Positions 1-7,086 of a DNA stretch of 9,108 nucleotides are shown here, piece after piece; position 1 is the first letter of the stretch, and each line of letters begins with the position of its first letter. The translations under genes were made by a program, and so were the position numbers. The notes under the pieces are model-generated. The model was not told where the DNA came from. It made no database searches and saw only the letters and a list, made by a program, of their open reading frames with translations. Where the stretch lies: assembly GCA_005880605.1 (NCBI GenBank), contig VBIS01000075.1, forward strand, positions 1 to 9,108, read 5' to 3'. The stretch comes from Chloroflexota bacterium. GTDB taxonomy: Bacteria > Chloroflexota > Dormibacteria > CF-121.

Positions 1-196
1 AGGTACCGGCGGGGTCCTTCCCCTCGAGCCAGGAGGCGACGATCGCGAGCCGGCCGCGAATCGGCTCATCAAAGGGGAAGTAGGAGTAGGTCGCGTCGTC
101 GCTGAACAGGTCGGCGACCGCATCGGGATCGTACGTCTCCCATGCCCGCACGTAGGCACGCAGCCACGTCGCAGCAGTCTCTCTGGTCAGCGCCAT
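1..196 (-). CDS. SnoaL/NTF2-like domain protein, N-terminal part
   Basis: Reading the minus strand from the ATG at 196 gives 65 residues that stay open to the window edge, so the C-terminal part is missing. The start MALTRETAATWLRAYVRAWE is a helix rich in Trp and Ala, followed by DPDAVADLFSDDATY and then FPFDEPIRGRLAI. This helix, 'D..ALxxLFxDDAxY' strand and 'P..G...I' pattern is typical of the SnoaL-like branch of the NTF2 fold, small cone-shaped proteins that act as cyclases, isomerases or simply ligand binders. The substrate cannot be told from the sequence. The gene begins 13 bases after the stop of the 54-residue gene at 210-374 and has no clear Shine-Dalgarno sequence, so it is probably translated from the same transcript. 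The fold call rests on pattern recognition of half a domain. Confidence 0.6.
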   Translation of the reverse strand, partial: MALTRETAATWLRAYVRAWETYDPDAVADLFSDDATYSYFPFDEPIRGRLAIVASWLEGKDPAGT

Positions 197-209
197 CGAC
201 GGGTGGAGT

Positions 210-374
210 TTACCCGCGCGGCTTGAGGAGGCTCTTCAGATCGCCTTCGTAGGCGTCGAGGAGTTCGTGGACCTCGAGCACGTCATCGGCGGAGATCATC
301 GGCTGGAGGCCGGTCGCCCGAGCGTGCAGCTCCAGCTGGAGTTCGAACATCGCCCGGCCGTCCTGCGCGTTCAT
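210..374 (-). CDS. 54-residue protein of unknown function
   Basis: The ATG at 374 (minus strand) opens a 54-residue frame ending at TAA (210-212). A good Shine-Dalgarno sequence (AAGGA, about 5 bases before the ATG) and a promoter further upstream (420-449) support a real gene. The protein starts MNAQDGRAMFELQLELHARA and ends LDAYEGDLKSLLKPRG. It is acidic and should be mostly helical, with no Cys, no membrane segment and no signal peptide. I do not recognise the family. It precedes the SnoaL-like gene by 13 bases, so the two very likely form a two-gene operon. A role as partner of the SnoaL-like protein is possible but is only inferred from position. Confidence 0.62.
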   Translation of the reverse strand: MNAQDGRAMFELQLELHARATGLQPMISADDVLEVHELLDAYEGDLKSLLKPRG

Positions 375-400
375 CTGGTTCCTTCCCTTGTTACTGTTGA

Positions 401-417
401 TGATACTATTGCTATCA
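401..417. promoter_or_regulatory. AT-rich inverted repeat, possible operator
   Basis: TGATACTATTGCTATCA is an inverted repeat with arms TGATA and TATCA separated by 7 bases. It lies immediately downstream of the -10 box at 420-425 and covers the expected transcription start. A repressor bound there would block the 54-residue and SnoaL-like genes. No regulator gene is visible in the window, and 5-bp arms can occur by chance in AT-rich DNA. Confidence 0.3.
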
Positions 418-419
418 CT

Positions 420-449
420 AGATTACGAAGGCAGAGTGTCGCTTGTCAA
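420..449 (-). promoter_or_regulatory. sigma70-type promoter for the 54-residue gene and the SnoaL-like gene
   Basis: On the minus strand a perfect -35 box TTGACA (444-449) is followed after 18 bases by TAATCT (420-425), a fair -10 box. Transcription would start near 413, leaving a leader of about 38 bases with a Shine-Dalgarno sequence before the ATG at 374. The area from about 388 to 450 is clearly more AT-rich than the coding DNA on either side, as expected for a promoter. Confidence 0.5.
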
Positions 450-504
450 GTTTGAAGCGTGTTCGCTGCAGATGGAACGGGCCAGGCTGGCAACTGGTTT
501 CGGT

Positions 505-903
505 CTAGGCGGGGCGGGCGGACCGGCGCCGGACCGTCCGGAAGGCGAGGCCGGCTCCCGTCAGCAGTAGCAGCCCGCCGATCAGAATCGGCCCCACCGA
601 GAGGGGCAGGAACAAGGGGTTATCGAGGTCGTTTTCGGCGAAGCCGAGAAAGGTCATGAGCAGGATCGAAATCATGCCGAAGGCGGCCGCTCCCAGGAAC
701 GCCCCCAGCTCGGTATTCGACGCCAGCGGCACGCGGGTGCTGTAGGCGGGAGCCATGATCCCCGAGCGGACGCCAAAGGCGATCAGGGCCAGCAAGGTGA
801 GGCCGGCAGCCGCCGTGAAGATCACGGCCACCACGATGACCGAGGTGATCTGACCTGAGCTGAGCCCGGCGAAGAGGTTCATCCAGTCGAGCGACAACAG
901 CAT
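505..903 (-). CDS. small integral membrane protein, three predicted segments
   Basis: The 132-residue frame runs from ATG at 903 to TAG at 505-507. It has three hydrophobic stretches: about residues 19-44 (SVIVVAVIFTAAAGLTLLAL), 67-88 (AFLGAAAFGMISILLMTFLG) and 97-122 (LFLPLSVGPILIGGLLLLTG). The loop between the last two is acidic (AENDLD). The tail RTVRRRSARPA is strongly basic, which by the positive-inside rule puts the C terminus in the cytoplasm. The gene starts 11 bases after the stop of kgd on the same strand, so it is probably co-transcribed with it. The ribosome-binding site is weak and Met8 is an alternative start. I do not recognise the family, and it has no residues that suggest an enzyme. 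Confidence 0.72.
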   Translation of the reverse strand: MLLSLDWMNLFAGLSSGQITSVIVVAVIFTAAAGLTLLALIAFGVRSGIMAPAYSTRVPLASNTELGAFLGAAAFGMISILLMTFLGFAENDLDNPLFLPLSVGPILIGGLLLLTGAGLAFRTVRRRSARPA

Positions 904-914
904 CGCGCTGAATT

Positions 915-3900
915 CTACCCCGCAGCTGGGGGCTTGGTCGACTCCGCGGACGGGGCAAGCGCGGCCTCAACGATGCGCTGCTCCTGCTTCTCGTGGGCGA
1001 TCGCGTAGCCCTCACTCGGGCTGGCACGCTCAGGCCGGCCGACGTAGTGGAGCGTGAGGTGCTTCGGGAGTTTGGGCTCGAGCCGGCGCTTGACGTGCCA
1101 GTAGGCGCCCATGTTCATCGGCTCTTCCTGGACCCAGGTCAGCTGCCGCACGTTCGGATACTTGGCAATCGCGGCCAGCACGTCGTCGGTGCGGAAGGGC
1201 TCGAGGAGCTCCATGCGGATGATGGCGAGGTCCTTCGCCTCTGCGCGCAGGGGGCTGGCGATCAGGTCGTAGTAGACCTTCCCGGTGCAGAGGATGATCC
1301 GGCGCACCTCATCCCGGTGCTGCTCGACCGTTGGGTCATCGATCAAGCGGCGGAAGCCCCGGACCGTGAGGTCTTCCAGCTTCGACCATGACGCTCGCAT
1401 TCGCAGCAGGCTCTTCGGGGTCATGATCACCAGCGGACGGGGCCGGCTGTGAAGCGCCTGCCGTCGCAACGCGTGGAAATAGTTCGCCGGCGTCGTCGGG
1501 TAGAAGACCCGGATGTTGCCCTCGGCTGCCAGCTGAAGGAAACGCTCCAGCCGCGCGCTCGAGTGCTCAGGACCCGCGCCTTCATAACCGTGGGGGAGGA
1601 GGAGTGTGAGACGCGACGGCTGGCCCCACTTCGCCAGGCCCGAAACGATGAACTGATCGATCACGACCTGCGCGCCATTGCTGAAGTCGCCGAACTGCGC
1701 TTCCCAGCAGACCAGCGCCTCCGACGCGTCGGCACTGTACCCGTACTCGAACCCGAGCGCGGCATATTCCGACAGGGGGCTGTTGTGCAGCTCGATGCTC
1801 GCCGTCGCGCCCACCAGGTGCTGGACCGGTGCCCAGGCCTTGCCGGTTCGCGCGTCGTGGAAGACCAGGTGGCGCTGGCTGAAGGTGCCGCGCTCGGTGT
1901 CCTGCCCGGTGAGCCGCACGGGGATCCCGCCCGTGATCAGCGTGGCAAAGGCCAGCTCCTCGGCCTGCGCCCAGTCGATCTCGCGCTCGGCGAGCGGCGT
2001 TTTGCGCCGCTCCATCTGGCGGAGCAGCTTCGGGTGCACCGTAAAGCGGTCCGGCACCGTCAACAGCTGTCGGTTGAGCGACTCGAGCGCTTCTGCCGGA
2101 ACCACCGTCTTGATATCGACTTCGGGGCTGGCGTCCATCGGCGGACGGCTGACCTGCGGCGCGTGCGCCGCACTCGCTTTGACGTTCTGGTGGGCATCGG
2201 CAAGCCGCGCCTCCGCCGCCTCGCTGCGCGCGTGCGCATCCTCGGCGGTGAGCAGGCCCTCCTCGATGAGCTGTGCCGCGAACATCTCACGCACCGTCGG
2301 ATGCTCCTTGATGGCGTCGTACATCAGTGGCTGGGTATAGGCCGGCTCATCGGTTTCGTTGTGCCCGAAGCGTCGGTAGCCGATCAGGTCGATGACAACG
2401 TCACGGCCGAACTTCTGCCGAAACGCGGTCGCCAGCCGCACCGCACTGACGCAGGCTGTGATGTCGTCGGCGTTGACGTGGATGATCGGCAGGTCGAATC
2501 CCTTGGCGACGTCAGAGGCATAGCGTGTCGACCGTCCTTCCTCGGGGTCGGTCGTGAAGCCGAGCTGATTGTTGGCGATGATGTGTAGCGTGCCGCCGGT
2601 CGTGTAACCCTCGAGCTTCGCGAGGTTCAGCACTTCCGAAACGACCCCCTGCGCAGGGAACGCCGCATCGCCGTGGATCAGGATCGGCACGGAGCCAATG
2701 CGATCGAAGTGCGGCTCGGGTCCCTTGCGGCGCGTCTGCTCGGCACGCGTCCAACCTTCGACCACCGGGTCGACGGCCTCCAGGTGGCTCGGGTTGGCCA
2801 GCAAGGTGACCGAAACCTGCTTGCCATTCGGCGTGACGTAGGTGCCTTCGGCTTCCGCGTGGTACTTGACATCGCCGGTGACGTCGCCGGCTTCCAGCCG
2901 GTCCTTGTTCTGCTCGAACTCCACCAGCAGCGATTCGTAGGTCCGATTGACCACATGCGCAATCACGCTGAGGCGGCCGCGGTGGGCCATGCCCATCACA
3001 ACCTGGCGCGTGCCGTTGTCGGAGAGCAGTTGCAGCGTCTCCTCGAGCATCACGATCATCGAGTCCAGCCCCTCGATCGAGAACGTCTTCTGGCCGAGGA
3101 AGGCCCGCCGCAAGTAGCGGTCCATCGCCTCGACCTTCGTGAGGCGCCCCAGCAACTGCAGCTTGCGTTCGGGGCTCAGCGGCTGGCGATAGCGTCCGGA
3201 CTCGATCCGCTCGCGCAGCCAGTTGCGCTGCTCATGGCTCGAAATGTGCTCGATCTCGTAGGCGATGGTCGAGCAGTAGGTCTCTCGAAGGTGGGCGAGG
3301 ACTTCGGCTAAGTTCTCACCGGGAACGCGCACGCGCAACACCGCGGCCGGGACCGCCTCCATCAACTGCGGCGTCAGTCCGTGGTTGACCGGGTCGAGTG
3401 ATGGGTCGCCGGTGGGGGCGGTGCCGAGCGGATCGAGTCGCGCCGCGAGATGGCCGTGGCTGCGATAGGCGGCGACCAGCGCCATGCCGGCCGCGACCGC
3501 GCGCAGCATTTCGGCTTCCTCCGTCGTCGGCGCTGCGAGCGCCGCCTCCCCAGCCTGAGCCACCGCTCGAGCCGGTTCGCTGATGCCGGCGGGCGGGACC
3601 AGTCGCATCGATTCGAAGACCGATTCATAAAAACCGTCAGCACCGGCCAGCAATTCATCGATGCGGCGCAGGAACTCGCCGGATTCGGCCCCCTGGATGA
3701 CGCGATGGTCATAGGTGCTGGTCATCGTCATCACCTTCGAGACCCCGAGCTGGCGCAGCCCGCTTTCGGCGATGGCGGTGAACTCGGGCGGATAACCAAT
3801 GGCGCCGGTCGCGATGATCGTGCCCTGGCCCTTCATCAACCGTGGGACCGATGCCACGGTGCCGATCCCGCCAGGATTGGTAAGAACCATGGTGGCGCCG

Positions 3901-5000
3901 CTAAGGTCATCCGCCACCAGCTTGCCGATGCGCGCTTTCGAGACCAGCGTTTCGTACTGATCGCGAAAGGCGGCGAAATCCAGGCGGTCGGCATCCCGGA
4001 TGACCGGGACCACCAGCATGCGACTGCCATCCTGGCGCTGCACGTCGACTGCGAGGCCAAAGTGCACCCCACGGGCGACACGCGCCGGGTTGCCGTCGAT
4101 GCGATCGTAGGTGACCGCCATCGAGGGCACGTCCTTGACCGCGCGCGTGATCGCGAAGGCAATCAGGTGGGTGTACGACACCTTCTCCGGCCGCCCGGCC
4201 TCCTGCACACGCTGGTTGAGCTGACGCCGCCGCTGATCGAGCAGGTCGACCCGCACCGTGCGGAAGCTCGTCGCCGTCGGCACCTGGAGGCTTTCCTCCA
4301 TGTACTTGACCAGCGCCGCAGCCGCGCCCCGCAACGGGATCGCGGGCGCCTTTTCCCCTGCCTCTCTGGGGGAGGGCAGGGTGGTGGCCGCCTTTTCCCC
4401 CCCAGCACTCGTGGGCGAGGCAGCCTTTTCCCCCCCCCCTCTGGGGGAGGGCAGGGTGGGGGCCGCCTTTTCCCCTCCCCCTCCGGGGGAGGGCAGGGTG
4501 GGGGCTTGCTGCCGCTCGACGGCCTCCGCAACATCCCGACGGCGGATCGATCCACCGGGACCACTTCCCTTGATGGTCGCGAGGTCGATGCCCTTGGCTT
4601 TTGCCAACAGCTCGGCCCCTTCGGTGACCTCGACAGAGCGAGCATCTTTCCCTTCCCCGCTTGCGGGGGAGGGCAGGGTGGGGGCCTTTTTCTCTTCCCC
4701 GTTCGCGGCAGCGGGCAGGGTGGGGGTTTTTTGAACAGCCCCATCCGCCTCGGCACCGATCGCGATTTCAGCCAGGGCCGCGCCTACGGCAATCGTCTTC
4801 CCCGCCTCGGCGAGGATCTTGGTCAGGGTTCCGGTCGCGGGGGCGGGCACCTCGGCGTCCACCTTGTCGGTGGTGACCTCAACCAGCGCTTCGCCTTCTC
4901 GCACCGGGTCGCCCGGCTGCTTCAGCCACTTGGCAACGGTCCCCTCCGTGACCGACTCACCCATCTCCGGCAGGGTGACCTGCATGGTCGATTGGGGCAC
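915..5000 (-). CDS. kgd: multifunctional 2-oxoglutarate dehydrogenase E2-E1 fusion (Kgd/OdhA type) with lipoyl domain
   Basis: This TCA-cycle enzyme decarboxylates 2-oxoglutarate with ThDP (E1) and passes the succinyl group through lipoate to CoA (E2). It has 1361 residues. Domains in order: lipoyl domain about 6-82, with lipoyl-lysine motif TTDKVDAE (Lys46); linker 90-120; peripheral-subunit-binding domain about 126-163 (KGSGPGGSIRRRDV); repeat-built linker 164-219; E2 acyltransferase about 222-460, with DHRVIQGAES (His432) where ordinary E2 has DHRxxDG; E1 N-terminal helices about 500-600 (LVAAYRSHGHLAARLDPL); E1 core from about 615 with GMAHRGRL (670-677), NPSHLEAVDP (736-745), the ThDP/Mg motif GDAA (777-780) to NNQ (810-812), and FGHNETDEP (878-886); transketolase-like part with GQDTERGTFSQRH (1032-1044); and C-terminal QEEPMNMGAYW (1291-1301). 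All key E1 residues appear present. Classical actinobacterial Kgd/OdhA lacks the lipoyl and subunit-binding domains. The start is GTG at 5000, supported by a leaderless promoter; ATG at 4985 (Met6) is the alternative. No E3 gene is in the window. Confidence 0.95.
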   Translation of the reverse strand: MPQSTMQVTLPEMGESVTEGTVAKWLKQPGDPVREGEALVEVTTDKVDAEVPAPATGTLTKILAEAGKTIAVGAALAEIAIGAEADGAVQKTPTLPAAANGEEKKAPTLPSPASGEGKDARSVEVTEGAELLAKAKGIDLATIKGSGPGGSIRRRDVAEAVERQQAPTLPSPGGGGEKAAPTLPSPRGGGEKAASPTSAGGEKAATTLPSPREAGEKAPAIPLRGAAAALVKYMEESLQVPTATSFRTVRVDLLDQRRRQLNQRVQEAGRPEKVSYTHLIAFAITRAVKDVPSMAVTYDRIDGNPARVARGVHFGLAVDVQRQDGSRMLVVPVIRDADRLDFAAFRDQYETLVSKARIGKLVADDLSGATMVLTNPGGIGTVASVPRLMKGQGTIIATGAIGYPPEFTAIAESGLRQLGVSKVMTMTSTYDHRVIQGAESGEFLRRIDELLAGADGFYESVFESMRLVPPAGISEPARAVAQAGEAALAAPTTEEAEMLRAVAAGMALVAAYRSHGHLAARLDPLGTAPTGDPSLDPVNHGLTPQLMEAVPAAVLRVRVPGENLAEVLAHLRETYCSTIAYEIEHISSHEQRNWLRERIESGRYRQPLSPERKLQLLGRLTKVEAMDRYLRRAFLGQKTFSIEGLDSMIVMLEETLQLLSDNGTRQVVMGMAHRGRLSVIAHVVNRTYESLLVEFEQNKDRLEAGDVTGDVKYHAEAEGTYVTPNGKQVSVTLLANPSHLEAVDPVVEGWTRAEQTRRKGPEPHFDRIGSVPILIHGDAAFPAQGVVSEVLNLAKLEGYTTGGTLHIIANNQLGFTTDPEEGRSTRYASDVAKGFDLPIIHVNADDITACVSAVRLATAFRQKFGRDVVIDLIGYRRFGHNETDEPAYTQPLMYDAIKEHPTVREMFAAQLIEEGLLTAEDAHARSEAAEARLADAHQNVKASAAHAPQVSRPPMDASPEVDIKTVVPAEALESLNRQLLTVPDRFTVHPKLLRQMERRKTPLAEREIDWAQAEELAFATLITGGIPVRLTGQDTERGTFSQRHLVFHDARTGKAWAPVQHLVGATASIELHNSPLSEYAALGFEYGYSADASEALVCWEAQFGDFSNGAQVVIDQFIVSGLAKWGQPSRLTLLLPHGYEGAGPEHSSARLERFLQLAAEGNIRVFYPTTPANYFHALRRQALHSRPRPLVIMTPKSLLRMRASWSKLEDLTVRGFRRLIDDPTVEQHRDEVRRIILCTGKVYYDLIASPLRAEAKDLAIIRMELLEPFRTDDVLAAIAKYPNVRQLTWVQEEPMNMGAYWHVKRRLEPKLPKHLTLHYVGRPERASPSEGYAIAHEKQEQRIVEAALAPSAESTKPPAAG
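4347..4505. repeat. four in-frame GC-rich palindromic repeat units inside kgd
   Basis: Units lie at 4347-4388, 4389-4421, 4422-4463 and 4464-4505. Three are 42 bp and one is a decayed 33 bp. On the plus strand the pattern is CCTTTTCCCC, C-rich left arm, short loop, GGGGGAGGG right arm, then CAGGGTGGGGGC. In the unit at 4464-4505 the arms CCCTCCCCC and GGGGGAGGG pair perfectly around a TCC loop. All unit lengths are multiples of three, so the reading frame is kept. On the coding strand the units read as APTLPSP followed by a Gly/Glu/Lys stretch, and they form residues about 166-219, the linker between the subunit-binding and E2 domains. Confidence 0.9.
4644..4727. repeat. two further units of the same palindromic repeat inside kgd
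   Basis: Units at 4644-4685 and 4686-4727 are each 42 bp, in the same orientation and frame as the four units at 4347-4505. The first has arms CCCTTCCCCGC and GCGGGGGAGGG, pairing over 11 positions with one T-G pair. The second has a decayed stem but keeps GGGCAGGGTGGGGG. They encode residues about 92-119 (PTLPAAANGEEK, then APTLPSPASGEGKD), the linker between the lipoyl and subunit-binding domains. Confidence 0.85.
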
Positions 5001-5034
5001 GGTGGAATTCTACCCACTAAACTTGGGTCCGAAT
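5001..5034. promoter_or_regulatory. divergent promoter region between kgd and pyrF
   Basis: Only 34 bases separate the two divergent starts. On the minus strand TAGAAT (5007-5012) ends six bases before the GTG at 5000, the spacing expected if transcription starts on the first base of the start codon; no good -35 box is seen. On the plus strand TAAACT (5018-5023) could be the -10 box of pyrF, leaving a leader of only about 5 bases; neither gene has a Shine-Dalgarno sequence. The inverted repeat ACCCA-N7-TGGGT (5012-5028) touches both -10 boxes and could bind a shared regulator. Confidence 0.45.
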
Positions 5035-5865
5035 ATGACGTTTAAGTCAAAGTTGCGGGCCAGCGAGGACGCCACCGGTTCGCTCCTCTGCCTCGGCCTC
5101 GATCCCGAACCCGACCTGCTCCCCCCAGCGATCGAACGGTCGCCGGCTGGTGTCGCGCAGTTCGTGCGGACCATCGTCGACGCCGTTGGCGACGCGGTGT
5201 CGTCGTACAAGCTCAACCTGGCGTTCTACGAGCGATGGGGGAGGGAGGCCAGCTGGTTGCTCGACCAGGCAATGGCCGCACTGCCCAAAGATCGCCCCGT
5301 GATCTTCGATGCCAAACGCGGCGATGTGGGCAGCACCGCGCAGGCCTACGCTCACGCGACGTTCGAGGCCTGGGGCGCTGACGCCATCACCGTCCATCCA
5401 TATCTCGGCTATGACTCAGTCGCCCCGTTCCTGGCACACAAAAACAAAGAGGTCTTCATCGTCTGCCGGACGTCGAACCCTGGAGCGGCGGAGTTCCAGC
5501 ACCTGCGCGTCGATGGCGAGGCGCTCTACCGGCATGTCGCCCGCGCGGCCGTCCGCTGGGACCATCACGACAACATCGCCTTCGTCGTGGGGGCCACCGC
5601 CCCCGCAGAGATCCGCGACGTGCGTCAGATCGCGGGTGATCGCCTGCTGCTTGTCCCGGGGATCGGCGCGCAGGGTGGCGAGCTCGCCGCTTCACTACCA
5701 GCGGCGCTGCGGCCGGATGGACGCGGGGCCATCATCCCGATTTCACGCGGCATCCTGTTCGCGTCGGCGGGCGCCGACTATGCCGACGCCGCCCGCGCGG
5801 CGGCGCAACACTATCGCGACGCCATCAACGCCCTGCGGCCGGAGCCCGCGACGGCCCGAGGCTGA
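5035..5865 (+). CDS. pyrF: orotidine-5'-phosphate decarboxylase, group II
   Basis: This enzyme converts OMP to UMP, the last step of de novo pyrimidine synthesis, in the cytoplasm. The 276-residue length and the LLCLGLDPEPDLLPP opening fit the longer group II (mycobacterial-type) family. The catalytic charge network is visible: Lys59 in SSYKLN, and Asp92, Lys94 and Asp97 in FDAKRGDVGST. Further family motifs are VHPYLGYDS (120-128), VVGAT (184-188), the phosphate-binding VPGIGAQGG (207-215) and ISRGILFA (236-243). The ATG at 5035 is chosen because the family-typical N terminus begins there, although the frame stays open upstream through the start of kgd. No Shine-Dalgarno sequence precedes it. 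It is the first gene of a tight operon, and the next ATG follows its stop by 3 bases. Confidence 0.95.
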   Translation: MTFKSKLRASEDATGSLLCLGLDPEPDLLPPAIERSPAGVAQFVRTIVDAVGDAVSSYKLNLAFYERWGREASWLLDQAMAALPKDRPVIFDAKRGDVGSTAQAYAHATFEAWGADAITVHPYLGYDSVAPFLAHKNKEVFIVCRTSNPGAAEFQHLRVDGEALYRHVARAAVRWDHHDNIAFVVGATAPAEIRDVRQIAGDRLLLVPGIGAQGGELAASLPAALRPDGRGAIIPISRGILFASAGADYADAARAAAQHYRDAINALRPEPATARG

Positions 5866-5868
5866 CCC

Positions 5869-7086
5869 ATGCCCGGCATCGTCGCCGGCGCCCTGGTTGC
5901 CCATCCGCCGATCCTCCTGGCCGAAGTCGGTGGCGTCCAGTCGAGCATGACCTCCTTGCCCGTCCGGCGCGGCGCCAATGCCGGTGGGAACCTGGCACGT
6001 TTTCGCGCCCCCCATGTCCAGGTCGCGGCACAGGTCGACGTTGTGCTCGCGGACGCCCTCATCGCTGACGGCCGGCGGGCAGGATTCTCGTTGATCTGGG
6101 CGGAGGAAACCGAGCTCGACCACGGGGTCGTGGTTCCCCTGCATTCGTTGCCGCGAACCATGGCGAACAAACGCTGCATTTTCCTGGGTGTCAGCGGCTG
6201 GCCACTCCAACGCTTCGTCGAGTTCGGCTCCTGGTTGCACGGTTGGTTGCGCGATCGCGCCGTCATCCTGATTGCATCGGGTGACCTGTCTCATCGCCTG
6301 ACGGCGGACGCGCCCTATGGCTATCGTCCTGAAGGCCCGGTCTTCGACCGGCTGGTGATCGACGCGCTGCGCGACCGCGACTGGAAGCGAATCGAGGGCC
6401 TGAATCCGGATCTGATCGAGGAAGCGGGGGAGTGCGGCTTGCGCCCGCTCGGGATCCTGCTCGGCGCCGCGCAGGCCGCGGGCCTGAGCTCGCAGGTGCT
6501 CAGTTACGAAGGGCCGTTCGGCGTCGGCTACCCGGTCGTCGCCTTCACAACACCCACGGTCGCTGGCACAGCTCCGAACACCGGTCTCGACATTCAGGCC
6601 CTCGGACGCCGAGCGATCGACACCTATCTCCGAACGCGCCGTTTGATCGAACCGCCGCAGCCCATTCCAGTCGAGCTCCAGGCGCCTTCGGCGGTGTTCG
6701 TAAGCCTGCGCAAGGACGGTGAACTGCGTGGCTGCGTTGGCAGCGTGCAACCAACCGAAGCGACCGCGGCCCACGCGCTGATCCGCTATGCGGTGGCGTC
6801 GGCGCTGCGCGATCCGCGCTTCGAGCCGGTGCGGCTTGATGAGGTTGCTGCGCTGACGATCAAGGTCCAGTTACTCGATCCACCTGAGCCGACCGAACTT
6901 TCGCGACTCAATCCGCACACGCACGGCATCATCGTCCGGCGAGGCGATCGCCAGGCGTTGCTGCTTCCGGGCATCGAGGGGATCGACACGCCGGAGCAGC
7001 AACTCCGGGCGGCGTGCGAGAAGGCCGGCATCAACCCCAATGCGCCGCTGGGCCTCGAGCGCTTCCGAACACGGATGCTCGAATGA
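5869..7086 (+). CDS. LigB/MEMO-like plus AMMECR1 fusion, AmmeMemoRadiSam system protein A type
   Basis: The 405-residue protein has two parts. Residues 1-228 resemble the LigB (class III extradiol dioxygenase)/MEMO fold: AHPPIL with His12, LDHGVVVPLHSL (83-94), ASGDLSHRL with His142, AECGL with Cys189, and SYEGPFGVGYPV (212-223). Residues about 238-405 are an AMMECR1 domain: AVFVSLRKDGELRGCVGS with the signature LRGCVG (286-291), ASALRDPRFEPV and ALLLPGIEG (363-371). Both parts occur fused in AmmeMemoRadiSam proteins, whose chemistry is unknown and which usually go with a radical SAM partner; none is in this window. Between AEVGG (18-22) and GGNLARFRAPHV (39-50) there are only about 16 residues. 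From memory of the family this stretch is normally about 35 residues longer and carries an SPH histidine, so that ligand seems missing. The gene starts 3 bases after pyrF with GAGG upstream, and its stop overlaps the next start. Confidence 0.88.
   Translation: MPGIVAGALVAHPPILLAEVGGVQSSMTSLPVRRGANAGGNLARFRAPHVQVAAQVDVVLADALIADGRRAGFSLIWAEETELDHGVVVPLHSLPRTMANKRCIFLGVSGWPLQRFVEFGSWLHGWLRDRAVILIASGDLSHRLTADAPYGYRPEGPVFDRLVIDALRDRDWKRIEGLNPDLIEEAGECGLRPLGILLGAAQAAGLSSQVLSYEGPFGVGYPVVAFTTPTVAGTAPNTGLDIQALGRRAIDTYLRTRRLIEPPQPIPVELQAPSAVFVSLRKDGELRGCVGSVQPTEATAAHALIRYAVASALRDPRFEPVRLDEVAALTIKVQLLDPPEPTELSRLNPHTHGIIVRRGDRQALLLPGIEGIDTPEQQLRAACEKAGINPNAPLGLERFRTRMLE

Noticed and set aside
1449..2588. 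Long plus-strand open frame (379 codons) opposite kgd
   Set aside because: The translation is Arg-rich without a recognisable domain and lies wholly antisense to the well-supported E1 part of kgd; it is a codon-bias shadow in high-GC DNA.
4347..4727. CRISPR array
   Set aside because: Units are nearly contiguous, internally palindromic, in-frame within kgd, and have no unique spacers of regular length.
4819..5034. N-terminal extension of pyrF upstream to an earlier ATG at 4819
   Set aside because: The extra 72 codons are antisense to the lipoyl domain of kgd, and the PyrF family sequence begins at the ATG at 5035.
3450..5045. Long plus-strand open frame (531 codons) opposite the lipoyl/E2 part of kgd
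   Set aside because: It is antisense to conserved lipoyl, subunit-binding and E2 motifs; its Gly/Pro repeats are only the other strand of the 42-bp units.
5743..6774. Minus-strand open frame (343 codons) opposite pyrF and the LigB-like gene
   Set aside because: It has no family motifs and is antisense to two genes with clear catalytic signatures.
7014..7082. N-terminal extension of the deacetylase from 7014
   Set aside because: It would overlap the AMMECR1 C-terminus by 73 bases, and the family N-terminus starts at the ATGA overlap at 7083.
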